Assembly (NCBI GenBank): GCA_903813345.2
Contig: CAIIXF020000007.1
Coordinates: forward strand, 31,051,564-31,096,697
Reading direction: 5' to 3'
Length of the DNA stretch: 45,134 nt
From: Owenia fusiformis
Taxonomy: Eukaryota; Annelida; Polychaeta; Sabellida; Oweniidae
Below, one piece after another: positions 24,001 through 27,980 of the stretch. The number at the start of each line of letters is the position of its first letter. Position 1 is the stretch's first letter. The notes under the pieces were generated by a model. The model did not search any database, was not told where the DNA came from, and saw only the letters and a list, made by a program, of their open reading frames with translations. The translations under genes and the position numbers were made by a program.

Positions 24001-26585
24001 TTTATGAATAGAGAAACTAACTCAAAAAGCTTTTGCAGATCAAGTTATATAGCAGCCCTATAAAGCGTCCATTTATTAAAGGCTGTATTAGAATGAAAGT
24101 CAATTGTAGGTCTTAAAAATAATCTGATGTTCATCTTATATGAGAATTTTGAAAATTATTGGATTATATCAGATAAGGCTATTGAATTATTTTAAATATT
24201 TCATCTGTATTTCTTTAGCTTTAATATGTTCTATAAATGTTAGTGTAAAATTATGTGCTTTTATGACCTGAACCAATTGTTAACCCCTGTGATTGTCAAT
24301 TTCAGTGTTTGCCAGGATGGCAAAGTTAATTGTACTTCATATCCATGTGATGGTGAGTACTTTACCTTATATGTTAATTGAAATAGGTCAGAAATCATTG
24401 TTTCTCTCCCCATTTTTTGGCTGAGTGTTAAGTATATAAAGATTATCCTATATGTGATGGTGAGTACTTTACCTTATATGTTAATTAAAATAGGTCAGAG
24501 ATCATTGTTTCTCTCCCCATTTTTTGCTTGAGTGTAAATTATATAAATATACGATTCTTTTTTCAGTTGACTGCCAGTGGACTGAGTGGAAAGATGGAAT
24601 ATGTAACAAACCATGTTCAGGTGGCCAAATCACTAGCTACAGGTAGGATACAAGATGGTTATATTGATATATATCTAAAAGGCAAAACTCACTCTAGCAT
24701 TTAAGCCTACAGAACCAAAAACAGAAAACCCACAAACTGCAATAATTGTAAATAATCTTATTTTTTGAATCACTCTGTATTAAATTTGAAATTGACAAAA
24801 GTGGGAGCAACCATCCACCTTATTCCTGTTCAAGACAAAAATGTATTTGGTTGCAAATAACAATGTTAATAATTGTTTTGATTAATGATACATGTTCATG
24901 TTACCAATAACTGCAGGTCTGTAGCTATGGAAGCTAAAGGCAATGGTGCTCCATGTAGTGGATCTGACAAAAAGACAGTTCCTTGTAATGATGAATGCTG
25001 TGGTACTTGTTATTTCAATAATATTCAACATTCACTGGGTGAAACATGGATGGATGGAAAATGTTCTCAATGGTTAGTAGTTAAGAATGGCATTTTAATA
25101 TATAAGTGGCCATATTGAAAGATGATAACTTTCTCAATAGCCTACCTTACATTTTTATCAACTCATCATGTCTCCCAATTAAATAGAGCCAGTGCCATAA
25201 AATATGAAAAGTGAAATAGATTTTCCTGATTAGGTAGTGATTTCTAGTATGGCGGCCATTTTAAGAGATAATAGCTCCATGTCAGTGTCTTTTACGCTTT
25301 AAGCACAGATTTGCTTTTCTTTGGGATTGTTGTCATTAATTTCATGTCCCCATGGGTGGCAAATTAAGATAACCATTGATTAATGTTGTTTTCCTGTACT
25401 GTAGTTATAACATGCCCATGTGTCTATTCCAGTATGTGTCTGTGTAATGGATCCGCACAATGTTTACCCATACCAGGATGTGAGTTCAAAATTTAACAAC
25501 ATAGATTAACATTACCTTACATCACACATTACATCATACATAACATTTCACTTTATAATATTATCATTGTCACATTTTATCGGAATTTTTATTGTCTTCT
25601 TTCACTTTTGGTATCCAAGAAACCTCAATTCTCAAATCTAAGGAAAATAAACGGATCTCTGTCTGTATCAGTCTCCGAGACATACAGACTTATATAATAG
25701 GTATTGTAGGTGAAACTGAAAGTTCAATTAGAAATTTATAATTCCAATAAATGGCAACAATATAATTATATTGTTAATTATATTGTGAAAACCAAAATTA
25801 ACCACATTTTGGAATTTGATATTGAATTTATCAATATGAAATAAAGTCTTTAAGGTAACAGAAATTAGTTTTAAACAAAGCAAGCAAAACTTATGTAAAA
25901 GCAACAATATTACCATGAAGGCTAATCTAACATATTTTGTTTTGTTTAAACCTAACCCTATAATTCATAGCAGAATATTTTTAAACAGGTGGAGCAGTTC
26001 AGGCATGTTCCAAAGCAACAAAACAGGAGTTAGTAACATTTGACAAATGTACATCCACAAGCAATGTGACGATGAACTACTGTGAGGGTGGCTGTCCAAG
26101 CAGCCAAGGAGCCATGTTCCTGGATGGCTCTGATAACCCTATTGCTGGTTATGGGGAACGAGATTGTAGTTGTTGTACTGCTGTATTAGAGAAGGATCCC
26201 ATTGAAGTGGAGTTCATATGTAGAAGAGACAAGCGTGTTACAAGGAAGATGTATGATGTACAATCATGTGCTTGTAACCCATGTGAAGGAGGTCAGTGAA
26301 ATAATTCAGCAAATAATCCAATTTCTTATTTAGAAATAATTTCATTGTCTGAAGCAAACGTATCCATTCCACACATACATACACTGCCAATCTCACTGTG
26401 AAACACTACTGTACATCTATGTTTTCAAAAACACTACTGTACATCGCTGTAAAAACAGAACTGTGTTATGCTGTTCCAAACAGTTGTTAGAATAGCACTG
26501 TACAGTGCAATTGATAAAGGAATACAATTCCCATAGCTCTGAATTATAAAATGACTTTCTTTGTTTTTCAGGAATGAAAAAGTAA
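1..26585 (+). CDS. SCO-spondin-like secreted mosaic glycoprotein, 3' part (41 exons)
   Basis: This is a large extracellular mosaic protein of which only the C-terminal 1694 residues are in the window. Seen: 41 exons with GT-AG junctions whose coding sum (5086 bases) keeps one frame from base 2 to the stop at 26583-26585. Order: TSP1 end; then five repeats of TSP1a-TSP1b-TIL-VWC-like tail-split TSP1c-CC/VWC-like, separated by Pro/Thr linkers after repeats 1, 3 and 4; then a CTCK domain. WxxW motifs and RTRTR strands mark the TSP1 modules. Module exons are almost all phase 1-1. Known: TSP1 + TIL + VWC + C-terminal CTCK is the layout of SCO-spondin and, without TSP1, of VWF and gel-forming mucins. 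Inferred: secreted, disulphide-linked, probably polymer-forming. The signal peptide and any VWD domains would lie upstream. Another TSP1/TIL mosaic family cannot be excluded. Confidence 0.85.
84..501 (+). other. intron 1 with degenerate DNA-transposon ends
   Basis: No coding capacity seen. TACAAGGTGTCCACAAAGTA near 124 resembles a mariner-type terminus. Between 180 and 300 the motif AAGTGGAACACCTCC is repeated imperfectly, like pogo/Tigger-type transposon ends. Both calls rest on resemblance only. Confidence 0.35.
502..748 (+). CDS. exon 2: TIL domain, type A, repeat 1
   Basis: Encodes a trypsin-inhibitor-like cysteine-rich domain starting ECIPPSFNSSCAS, with CDCLDTNC, CVPGCTCPDGMVM and CGCLVG. 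N-glycosylation sequon NSS. Starts phase 1 after the acceptor at 500-501 and ends phase 2 (..ATATG|GTAAGA), so its last Cys codon is completed by exon 3. Almost the same sequence recurs in exons 17 and 35. Confidence 0.93.
875..921 (+). CDS. exon 3: VWC-like tail of TIL, repeat 1
   Basis: A 47-base micro-exon encoding CECTGGKTKCNYYDCDG, which completes the TIL/VWC-like unit. Acceptor TTTTAG, donor GTAAGA, phase 2 to phase 1. Confidence 0.9.
1190..1268 (+). CDS. exon 4: split TSP1c, first half, repeat 1
   Basis: Encodes VDCKLSEWSDFGSC, then EPCNGGKMTRYR: the Trp strand and the first cysteines of a TSP1 module, cut by an intron in the RxR strand. Ends AG|GTAATA in phase 2. Confidence 0.9.
1568..1726 (+). 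CDS. exon 5: TSP1c second half plus CC/VWC-like start, repeat 1
   Basis: Encodes TVLTEAKGNGSEC, then EEDCNTDCC, which finishes the TSP1 module, and runs into a VWC-like stretch (CNYNGIDINVGEPWQDKEC). Ends TG|GTATAT. Confidence 0.9.
1965..2011 (+). CDS. exon 6: VWC-like end, repeat 1
   Basis: 47 bases encoding CICQCNGLPDCYDLDS plus the first base of the next Cys codon. CxCxC pattern closes the VWC-like module. Donor GTAAGT. Confidence 0.88.
2148..2204 (+). CDS. exon 7: Pro/Thr linker, repeat 1
   Basis: 57 bases encoding a Pro/Thr-rich spacer (EITPTGPTPTPTEPPPSPG) between repeats 1 and 2. Likely O-glycosylated, mucin-like. Phase 1-1, so it can be added or skipped without a frame change. Confidence 0.85.
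2333..2500 (+). CDS. exon 8: TSP1a, repeat 2
   Basis: A whole TSP1 module in one 168-base phase 1-1 exon. WSIWSDWSNC carries WxxW C-mannosylation motifs, followed by CGLGSRTRTRT and a C-terminal TSPCPG. Confidence 0.93.
2642..2809 (+). CDS. exon 9: TSP1b, repeat 2
   Basis: A second 168-base TSP1 exon: VDCMLSAWTTFSECSVTCG, GVGVITRARDI and CVKEQCDG. The first Trp is present but the second position of WxxW is Phe. The CVKEQCDG ending is shared with exon 24. Confidence 0.92.
3021..3270 (+). CDS. exon 10: TIL domain, type B, repeat 2
   Basis: Encodes ECIAPSFNSSCATQSQSI, CNCINNEDC, CEPGCVCPDDMVM and CGCMVGTTRYE. It differs from type A in spacing and in the CEPGCVCPDD core. Sequons NSS and NNT. 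Acceptor TTTCTAG, donor GTGAGA, phase 1 to 2. Confidence 0.93.
3439..3485 (+). CDS. exon 11: VWC-like tail, repeat 2
   Basis: 47 bases encoding CQCTKNKVNCEPFDCDG, equivalent to exon 3. Confidence 0.9.
3779..3857 (+). CDS. exon 12: TSP1c first half, repeat 2
   Basis: Encodes VNCTWSDWSNFGTC, then EPCNGGEMKRYR. Intact WxxW. Same internal split as exon 4. Confidence 0.9.
4066..4218 (+). CDS. exon 13: TSP1c second half and CC/VWC-like start, repeat 2
   Basis: Encodes SVVMEPKGNGVC, CNTDCCTVC and a VWC-like run ending GKCTD. Donor is GTTTGT rather than GTAAGT. Confidence 0.88.
4373..4419 (+). CDS. exon 14: VWC-like end, repeat 2
   Basis: 47 bases encoding CHCMCDGTSLCLPIEG plus one base. No linker exon was found between this and the next TSP1. 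Confidence 0.87.
4420..5137 (+). other. intron 14 with short repeats and a palindromic element
   Basis: Between about 4598 and 4700 the motif GTATACAACTCCTG is repeated about five times at irregular 20-30 base spacing. A palindromic element follows (separate entry). No ORF of interest. Confidence 0.6.
4751..4886. repeat. palindromic MITE-like inverted repeat
   Basis: Arms 4751-4809 and 4822-4886 are imperfect inverted copies, sharing TTGATTCTGTATATCG and GTATATGATATATTCAC on opposite strands, around a loop of about 12 bases. A hairpin of this size in an intron is typical of a small non-autonomous DNA transposon. Confidence 0.65.
5138..5314 (+). CDS. exon 15: TSP1a, repeat 3
   Basis: 177 bases with NDTDCEWENWSDWGEC (two overlapping WxxW), CGAGTSTRTRQ and NTLPCPG. 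Slightly longer at the N-terminus than the other TSP1a exons. Confidence 0.93.
5315..5683 (+). other. intron 15, nothing recognised
   Basis: About 370 bases of AT-rich sequence. No repeat, RNA gene or ORF seen. Confidence 0.5.
5684..5845 (+). CDS. exon 16: TSP1b, repeat 3
   Basis: Encodes VDCKVSEWSAFSKCSVSC, DVGVKTRTRTM and CTRKRKCEG. At 162 bases it is two codons shorter than the other complete TSP1b exons. Acceptor TTTTCAAG. Confidence 0.92.
5846..6815 (+). other. intron 16, low-complexity and repeat-derived sequence
   Basis: Contains a G-rich run near 6150-6175. Between 6400 and 6660 there are internal near-repeats around AGTATRGCTWTATTATACTC and AATGGCTGACT. Probably decayed transposon sequence; no coding region recognised. 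Confidence 0.4.
6816..7062 (+). CDS. exon 17: TIL domain, type A, repeat 3
   Basis: Near-copy of exon 2: ECIPPSFNSSCASKSAAV, CDCLDTNC, CVPGCTCPDGMVM and CGCLVGSVEYK. 247 bases, phase 1 to 2, donor GTTAGA. Confidence 0.93.
7328..7380 (+). CDS. exon 18: VWC-like tail, repeat 3
   Basis: 53 bases encoding CECKDGKISCMPHTDGCDG, two codons longer than exons 3 and 11. Confidence 0.88.
7582..7657 (+). CDS. exon 19: TSP1c first half, repeat 3
   Basis: Encodes VNCEWGDWIDGSCDMDCGGG, then QMTSYR. WxxW present. Confidence 0.89.
7658..8322 (+). other. intron 19 with a dispersed-repeat remnant
   Basis: From about 7688 to 7870, CCCGTATCCAGGATTTGC is followed by two AGGGGGTTCACTTT motifs and later AAGGAACCCCCCTGA, a look typical of widespread invertebrate interspersed repeats. 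No gene. Confidence 0.45.
8323..8481 (+). CDS. exon 20: TSP1c second half and CC/VWC-like start, repeat 3
   Basis: Encodes VIKTPARGNGENC, CNTDCCLTCGYN and WENEKCTEQ. The coding part starts after the acceptor at 8321-8322; an ATG further upstream is intronic. Confidence 0.9.
8699..8751 (+). CDS. exon 21: VWC-like end, repeat 3
   Basis: 53 bases encoding CICNCNGLPECYPIEVGE plus one base; donor GTGAGT. Confidence 0.87.
8920..8979 (+). CDS. exon 22: Pro/Thr linker, repeat 3
   Basis: 60 bases encoding CERNKTTPGNVTTPTPTPAP with sequons NKT and NVT. The donor (GTAATA) lies five bases before a 28-bp minisatellite. Equivalent to exon 7. Confidence 0.85.
8985..9432 (+). repeat. 28-bp minisatellite, 16 units
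   Basis: Exactly 448 bases equal to 16 units of 28 bp, each containing CATTAATACTTGTATATG and ending TAGGGG. Variant units (TATTAATACT then CATTAATGCT) occur at units 5-6 and again at 11-12, giving a 168-bp higher-order period. The array begins five bases inside intron 22. Confidence 0.95.
9433..9751 (+). other. rest of intron 22, nothing recognised
   Basis: About 320 bases of AT-rich sequence between the minisatellite and exon 23, with no feature seen. Confidence 0.5.
9752..9919 (+). CDS. exon 23: TSP1a, repeat 4
   Basis: CDCVWSDWSDFDECSQTCG, GIGSETRTRYI and CNPDPCP. 168 bases, phase 1-1. An extra Cys pair (GCVGCMG) sits in the central loop. Confidence 0.93.
10185..13641 (+). mobile_element. 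5'-truncated L1/Tx1-like non-LTR retrotransposon, copy 1
   Basis: Sense-strand insertion in intron 23. It starts inside the endonuclease region, runs through reverse transcriptase and a C-terminal zinc-knuckle, and ends with AATAAA-type signals and a poly(A) run (13623-13641). The exact 5' junction cannot be placed, because no clear target-site duplication was found by eye. The clade call (L1/Tx1-like) rests on the YRPISL and C-terminal C-x2-C...H...C motifs. Confidence 0.9.
10194..13496 (+). pseudogene. retrotransposon ORF2 (endonuclease end, RT), one in-frame stop
   Basis: Codes for the end of an apurinic-type endonuclease (LDYFCIS; ADHKCV where SDH is usual), then reverse transcriptase: SPGKDGLTPEF, NYRPISLSNYDYK, FKKAFDS, GVRQGCPAS, the catalytic HADD and GLQLNLDKT, and a C-terminal CIFCNENHTAKHLIFDC knuckle. 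A single TAA at 11151-11153 splits an otherwise continuous frame of about 1100 codons; the same frame resumes at once. The 5' end starts at TTG, not ATG, because the element is truncated. Not able to move on its own. Confidence 0.9.
13727..13894 (+). CDS. exon 24: TSP1b, repeat 4
   Basis: DCKLSEWSDANECSVTCG, GVGVVTRTRSV and CVKEQCDG. 168 bases. Lies 85 bases after the retrotransposon poly(A). Confidence 0.93.
13895..14291 (+). other. intron 24 containing a decayed exon copy
   Basis: Ordinary intron sequence up to about 14170, then a partial copy of the start of exon 25 (separate entry). Confidence 0.6.
14179..14268 (+). pseudogene. decayed partial duplicate of TIL exon 25
   Basis: After TCTTAG, this stretch matches the first 90 or so bases of exon 25 (shared TCACTCAGYATC, TGTGCAG, ATTG-CAAT) about 113 bases upstream of the real exon. 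It reads in frame as a TIL start (ECIP...) but has lost at least three cysteines and runs into a stop at the true acceptor. It looks like an old tandem exon duplication that was not kept. Confidence 0.7.
14292..14544 (+). CDS. exon 25: TIL domain, type B, repeat 4
   Basis: ECIPPSFNSSCASQSLSI, CSCIGNPDC, CEPGCVCPDDMVM and CGCMVGTTQYQ. 253 bases, phase 1 to 2. Pairs with exon 10. Confidence 0.93.
14666..14712 (+). CDS. exon 26: VWC-like tail, repeat 4
   Basis: 47 bases encoding CECSESDIECLPYDCNG. Confidence 0.9.
14713..15399 (+). other. intron 26, nothing recognised
   Basis: About 690 bases. An 83-codon open frame at 15106-15357 has no recognisable domain and no splice logic. No repeat identified. 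Confidence 0.45.
15400..15475 (+). CDS. exon 27: TSP1c first half, repeat 4
   Basis: VDCQWSAWNDGVCDKPCNGG, then ELTKYR. WxxW present. Donor GTGAGA. Confidence 0.9.
15760..15930 (+). repeat. candidate tRNA-derived SINE in intron 27
   Basis: TAGCTCAATGG (15766-15776) fits an RNA polymerase III A box and GGTTCAATTG (15808-15817) a B box, spaced as in a tRNA. The cloverleaf is not intact, and a non-tRNA tail follows. More likely a SINE head than a functional tRNA. Confidence 0.5.
15948..16103 (+). CDS. exon 28: TSP1c second half and CC/VWC-like start, repeat 4
   Basis: TIEVQPKGNGRLC, CNTGCCDVCTYNGIE and EGGCLQ. 156 bases. Confidence 0.9.
16260..16309 (+). CDS. exon 29: VWC-like end, repeat 4
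   Basis: 50 bases encoding CQCLCVGQSVCFRISDN plus one base. Confidence 0.85.
16310..16739 (+). other. intron 29 with a perfect short palindrome
   Basis: GGCAGCCATTTT (16465-16476) and its perfect reverse complement (16479-16490) are separated by two bases. Otherwise nothing recognised. Confidence 0.6.
16740..16870 (+). CDS. exon 30: Thr linker plus TSP1-end-like segment, repeat 4
   Basis: Encodes a Thr-rich linker (TSTKSTTYIPPVTTTEKG), then ETKECTKEPCPC, which looks like the last strand of a TSP1 module without its beginning. Ends in phase 0, the only phase-0 junction found in the gene here. Likely a remodelled or fused module. Confidence 0.82.
17052..17194 (+). CDS. exon 31: extra VWC-like segment, repeat 4
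   Basis: Encodes an acidic stretch with few cysteines (GFPFNISDGRAVAYKD; NVGDTVESGMIFNVDCSTC). Begins in phase 0 and ends TG|GTATGT in phase 2. Not seen in the other four repeats. Fold uncertain; it feeds into a VWC-like end. Confidence 0.82.
17195..17712 (+). other. intron 31 with a mariner-like end
   Basis: ACAGAGTGGGCCAAAATG near 17295 matches the style of mariner termini, including the one near 31676. Further on (17505-17600) is another interspersed-repeat-like stretch. No gene. Confidence 0.35.
17713..17762 (+). CDS. exon 32: VWC-like end of the extra segment
   Basis: 50 bases encoding CQCMPNGQVNCTYEACTG, the same form as the TIL tail micro-exons. Confidence 0.87.
17972..18139 (+). CDS. 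exon 33: TSP1a, repeat 5
   Basis: GDCVLSDWNDWGPCSESCG, GLGVRTRTRSI and NTLPCIG. 168 bases; one WxxW. Confidence 0.93.
18427..18594 (+). CDS. exon 34: TSP1b, repeat 5
   Basis: EECEWSEWSEFGDCSVTC, DVGVRTRKRTI and CTKNPCEG. 168 bases; donor GTATAT. Confidence 0.93.
19004..19165 (+). repeat. intronic direct repeat, left copy
   Basis: About 160 bases beginning GGCATTAATGTGCTAAAACA, repeated at 23108-23265 with scattered differences. Without the retrotransposon the two copies would be about 345 bases apart, so they are a tandem duplication older than the insertion. Confidence 0.85.
19169..19183 (+). repeat. target-site duplication, left
   Basis: AGGATAAAATAGAAC, identical to 22928-22942 directly after the poly(A). 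Confidence 0.93.
19184..22927 (+). mobile_element. L1/Tx1-like non-LTR retrotransposon, copy 2
   Basis: Bounded by a perfect 15-bp target-site duplication, ending AATAAA plus poly(A). 5'-truncated just inside the endonuclease, so ORF1 is missing. A different family from copy 1: the reverse transcriptases are clearly diverged. Sense orientation in the host gene. Confidence 0.93.
19224..22823 (+). pseudogene. retrotransposon ORF2 (endonuclease-RT), two frameshifts
   Basis: The endonuclease starts just before NVDIAFLQETH (catalytic Glu), with IVAGDMNTV, RLDYVFLSEGL and CSDHCAV. The reverse transcriptase has SPGIDGLTPEF, YRPLSLTCVDYR, LDYSRAFDSIS, GLRQGCPLSS and the catalytic YADD; the end has CKYCNHMLDTYEHFFIQC. 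Open segments are 19224-19739, 19705-20139 and 20160-22823. The first frameshift is one extra A in the A-run near 19712-19718; the second is a one-base loss near 20090-20097. The large RT segment (887 codons) is uninterrupted, so decay is recent. Confidence 0.92.
22928..22942 (+). repeat. target-site duplication, right
   Basis: Identical 15-mer to 19169-19183, immediately after the A-tail. Confidence 0.93.
23108..23265 (+). repeat. intronic direct repeat, right copy
   Basis: Partner of 19004-19165; shares GGGAATATTCTTGAAAA and GTAGTAAAATGCTTAAAATC. Confidence 0.85.
23581..23827 (+). CDS. exon 35: TIL domain, type A, repeat 5
   Basis: ECIPPSFNSSCASKSAAV, CDCLDTNC, CIPGCTCPVGMVM and CGCLVGDIKYD. 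247 bases; third type A copy. Confidence 0.93.
23828..24305 (+). other. intron 35, nothing recognised
   Basis: About 480 AT-rich bases with no feature seen. Confidence 0.5.
24306..24352 (+). CDS. exon 36: VWC-like tail, repeat 5
   Basis: 47 bases encoding CVCQDGKVNCTSYPCDG. Its donor (G|GTGAGTAC) is duplicated 107 bases downstream. Confidence 0.89.
24345..24560 (+). repeat. 107-bp tandem duplication containing a splice donor
   Basis: ATGTGATGGTGAGTACTTTA occurs at 24345 and again at 24452. Both copies continue with TTATATGTTAATT, AATAGGTCAGA and TTTCTCTCCCCATTTTTT. The copies differ at a few bases. Confidence 0.92.
24567..24642 (+). CDS. exon 37: TSP1c first half, repeat 5
   Basis: VDCQWTEWKDGICNKPCSGG, then QITSYR. 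WxxW present. Confidence 0.9.
24917..25072 (+). CDS. exon 38: TSP1c second half and CC/VWC-like start, repeat 5
   Basis: SVAMEAKGNGAPC, CNDECCGTC and GKCSQ. 156 bases; donor GTTAGT. Confidence 0.9.
25073..25432 (+). other. intron 38, nothing recognised
   Basis: 360 bases; contains ATGGCGGCCATTTTA near 25252 but no gene. Confidence 0.45.
25433..25479 (+). CDS. exon 39: VWC-like end, repeat 5
   Basis: 47 bases encoding CMCLCNGSAQCLPIPG plus one base; donor GTGAGT. Confidence 0.88.
25480..25988 (+). other. intron 39, nothing recognised
   Basis: About 510 AT-rich bases. ATTATATTGTTAATTATATTG near 25762 is a weak palindrome; no gene. Confidence 0.45.
25989..26291 (+). CDS. exon 40: C-terminal cystine-knot (CTCK) domain
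   Basis: 303 bases encoding about 100 residues: QACSKAT, FDKCTS, NYCEGGCPSS, DCSCCTA, EFICRRD and SCACNPCEGG. Cysteine spacing is that of a CTCK domain, which in VWF, mucins and SCO-spondin closes the protein and mediates dimerisation. Sequon NVT. Ends GAAGGAG|GTCAGT in phase 1. Confidence 0.92.
26572..26585 (+). CDS. exon 41: last four codons and stop
   Basis: After TTTTTCAG, the exon completes Gly and adds Met-Lys-Lys-stop. If intron 40 were retained, the protein would end after Gly-Gln at 26295-26299 instead; both ends sit just past the CTCK. Confidence 0.7.
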
Positions 26586-27009
26586 AACTGAACTGTAGCA
26601 GTGGACAATTTATAGATGATTGACTGACTTCATCAATCATGACCTCATCATGATAACGGACTTTGAGCTTGAACATTTAGTCTGTAGTAATATCTTTATC
26701 AGCAATATAATCACAGTTGATCTCTAATCACATTTGATTGGTATTAAAAAATTGACTTTTTGAAGTGTTTCAAATATGATTTATAATCACAATTGATTTA
26801 TAATCACATTTGATTTATAATCACAATTGATCTATAGTCAGGATTAATACATATTTTAAATTTGGTTCATAATTGATCTATATTTTGATCAAATACAATG
26901 TATCACAATTAATTTCTCATACTCGTTGAAGTATTTCTTGTTTGATCATATTCTTGAGATTACCAAATAAGCACTGACCATGTACTTTATCTCGCCTTTT
27001 AGTAAGTAG

Positions 27010-27015
27010 AATAAA
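27010..27015 (+). terminator. candidate poly(A) signal, SCO-spondin-like gene
   Basis: First AATAAA after the stop codon, about 425 bases downstream. Other AATAAA motifs follow near 27381. Confidence 0.45.
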
Positions 27016-27751
27016 TCTTTTGCAAACCATTTCTGAATGCTGTTAAAATATTACCCTGCCTTCCTTAAACCAAGTTATTCAGTCATGCAAAGGAAAGAAC
27101 AAAGAAAGAGGAGTACAGCATTATTTGGAGAAAATGATCAAGTGTCCCTTTTTGTCACATTTTTGCCAAATCTTCAGTCAGTCCATCTGCCAGGGTAACA
27201 TTATCAACACAAATGATGTCAAACAGGATGATACAGATGATGTGGATGTAGAAGACATCACTGATGTTGATTGTGGGGATAGTCCCAATGACAATTTATA
27301 AGTGAAAACAAGTACTCTTGAGTTTGTAAAGTGGAAAACCTTGCAATACATCATTACAGCATGTGAGTTAAAATCAGCTGAATAAACAAGGCATAAACAT
27401 ACAAAATGCCAAGCATCAACTGCCGAAAACCATCCACAAAAAAGTTGGGAGACTAAAATTGTGGTGACTTAATAAGGATAACGGTTTTTGTCCATATCTA
27501 TTTAAAATATATATTATGTGATGATTTTTGATATGTTGTGTACAGCTGTAGCTAAGAAAATAAAAATAATATCAGTAAAGTAGGAGAAAAGTTTCATCAA
27601 ACCAAAATGATGGCCAGCATTATGAAGATATTGCCTTCAGTCTTCGAAAAAAGTTCAGTGAGTGATGATTTCTCAATTCTATAGTTTTATTTCATATCAT
27701 TTTATTAGTCTAAGAAATGTATTTATAAATATATATTATTTCATTTGATTT

Positions 27752-27757
27752 TTTATT
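27752..27757 (-). terminator. candidate poly(A) signal, thiolase gene
   Basis: AATAAA on the minus strand, about 150 bases beyond the thiolase stop. Confidence 0.5.
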
Positions 27758-27907
27758 TCATCAATTAAAGAGCTGGATAATCCAATGCCATAAGACATTG
27801 ATTGGCAAGTCCTTCCTTCTCTAATCATAGAGAACATCATGGCTGCTCACAGAGTCTGAATACTGTCCAGAGAGCCAAACATCAAGCAAGGATGTTAAAT
27901 GAGCCTA

Positions 27908-27980
27908 TTATCCCGTGTACTCAAATACTGCAGCTGCTCCCATACCTGTTCCAATACACATAGACACAACACCATAGCCC
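27908..27980 (-). CDS. ACAA1: thiolase exon 9: C-terminus
   Basis: Encodes [20 protein letters not shown] and a short tail to the TAA stop. Carries the second catalytic cysteine (Cys407). No C-terminal SKL-type signal, consistent with PTS2 import. Confidence 0.95.

Larger units (their letters stand above)
26586..27907. other. intergenic region between convergent genes
   Basis: Holds the 3' UTRs of both genes. AATCACAATTGATTTAT-type 18-20 base near-repeats run from about 26705 to 26850. A 55-codon open frame with an acidic end (27134-27301, +; DDTDDVDVED) has no recognised family and may be the tail of an old transposase. Confidence 0.5.
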
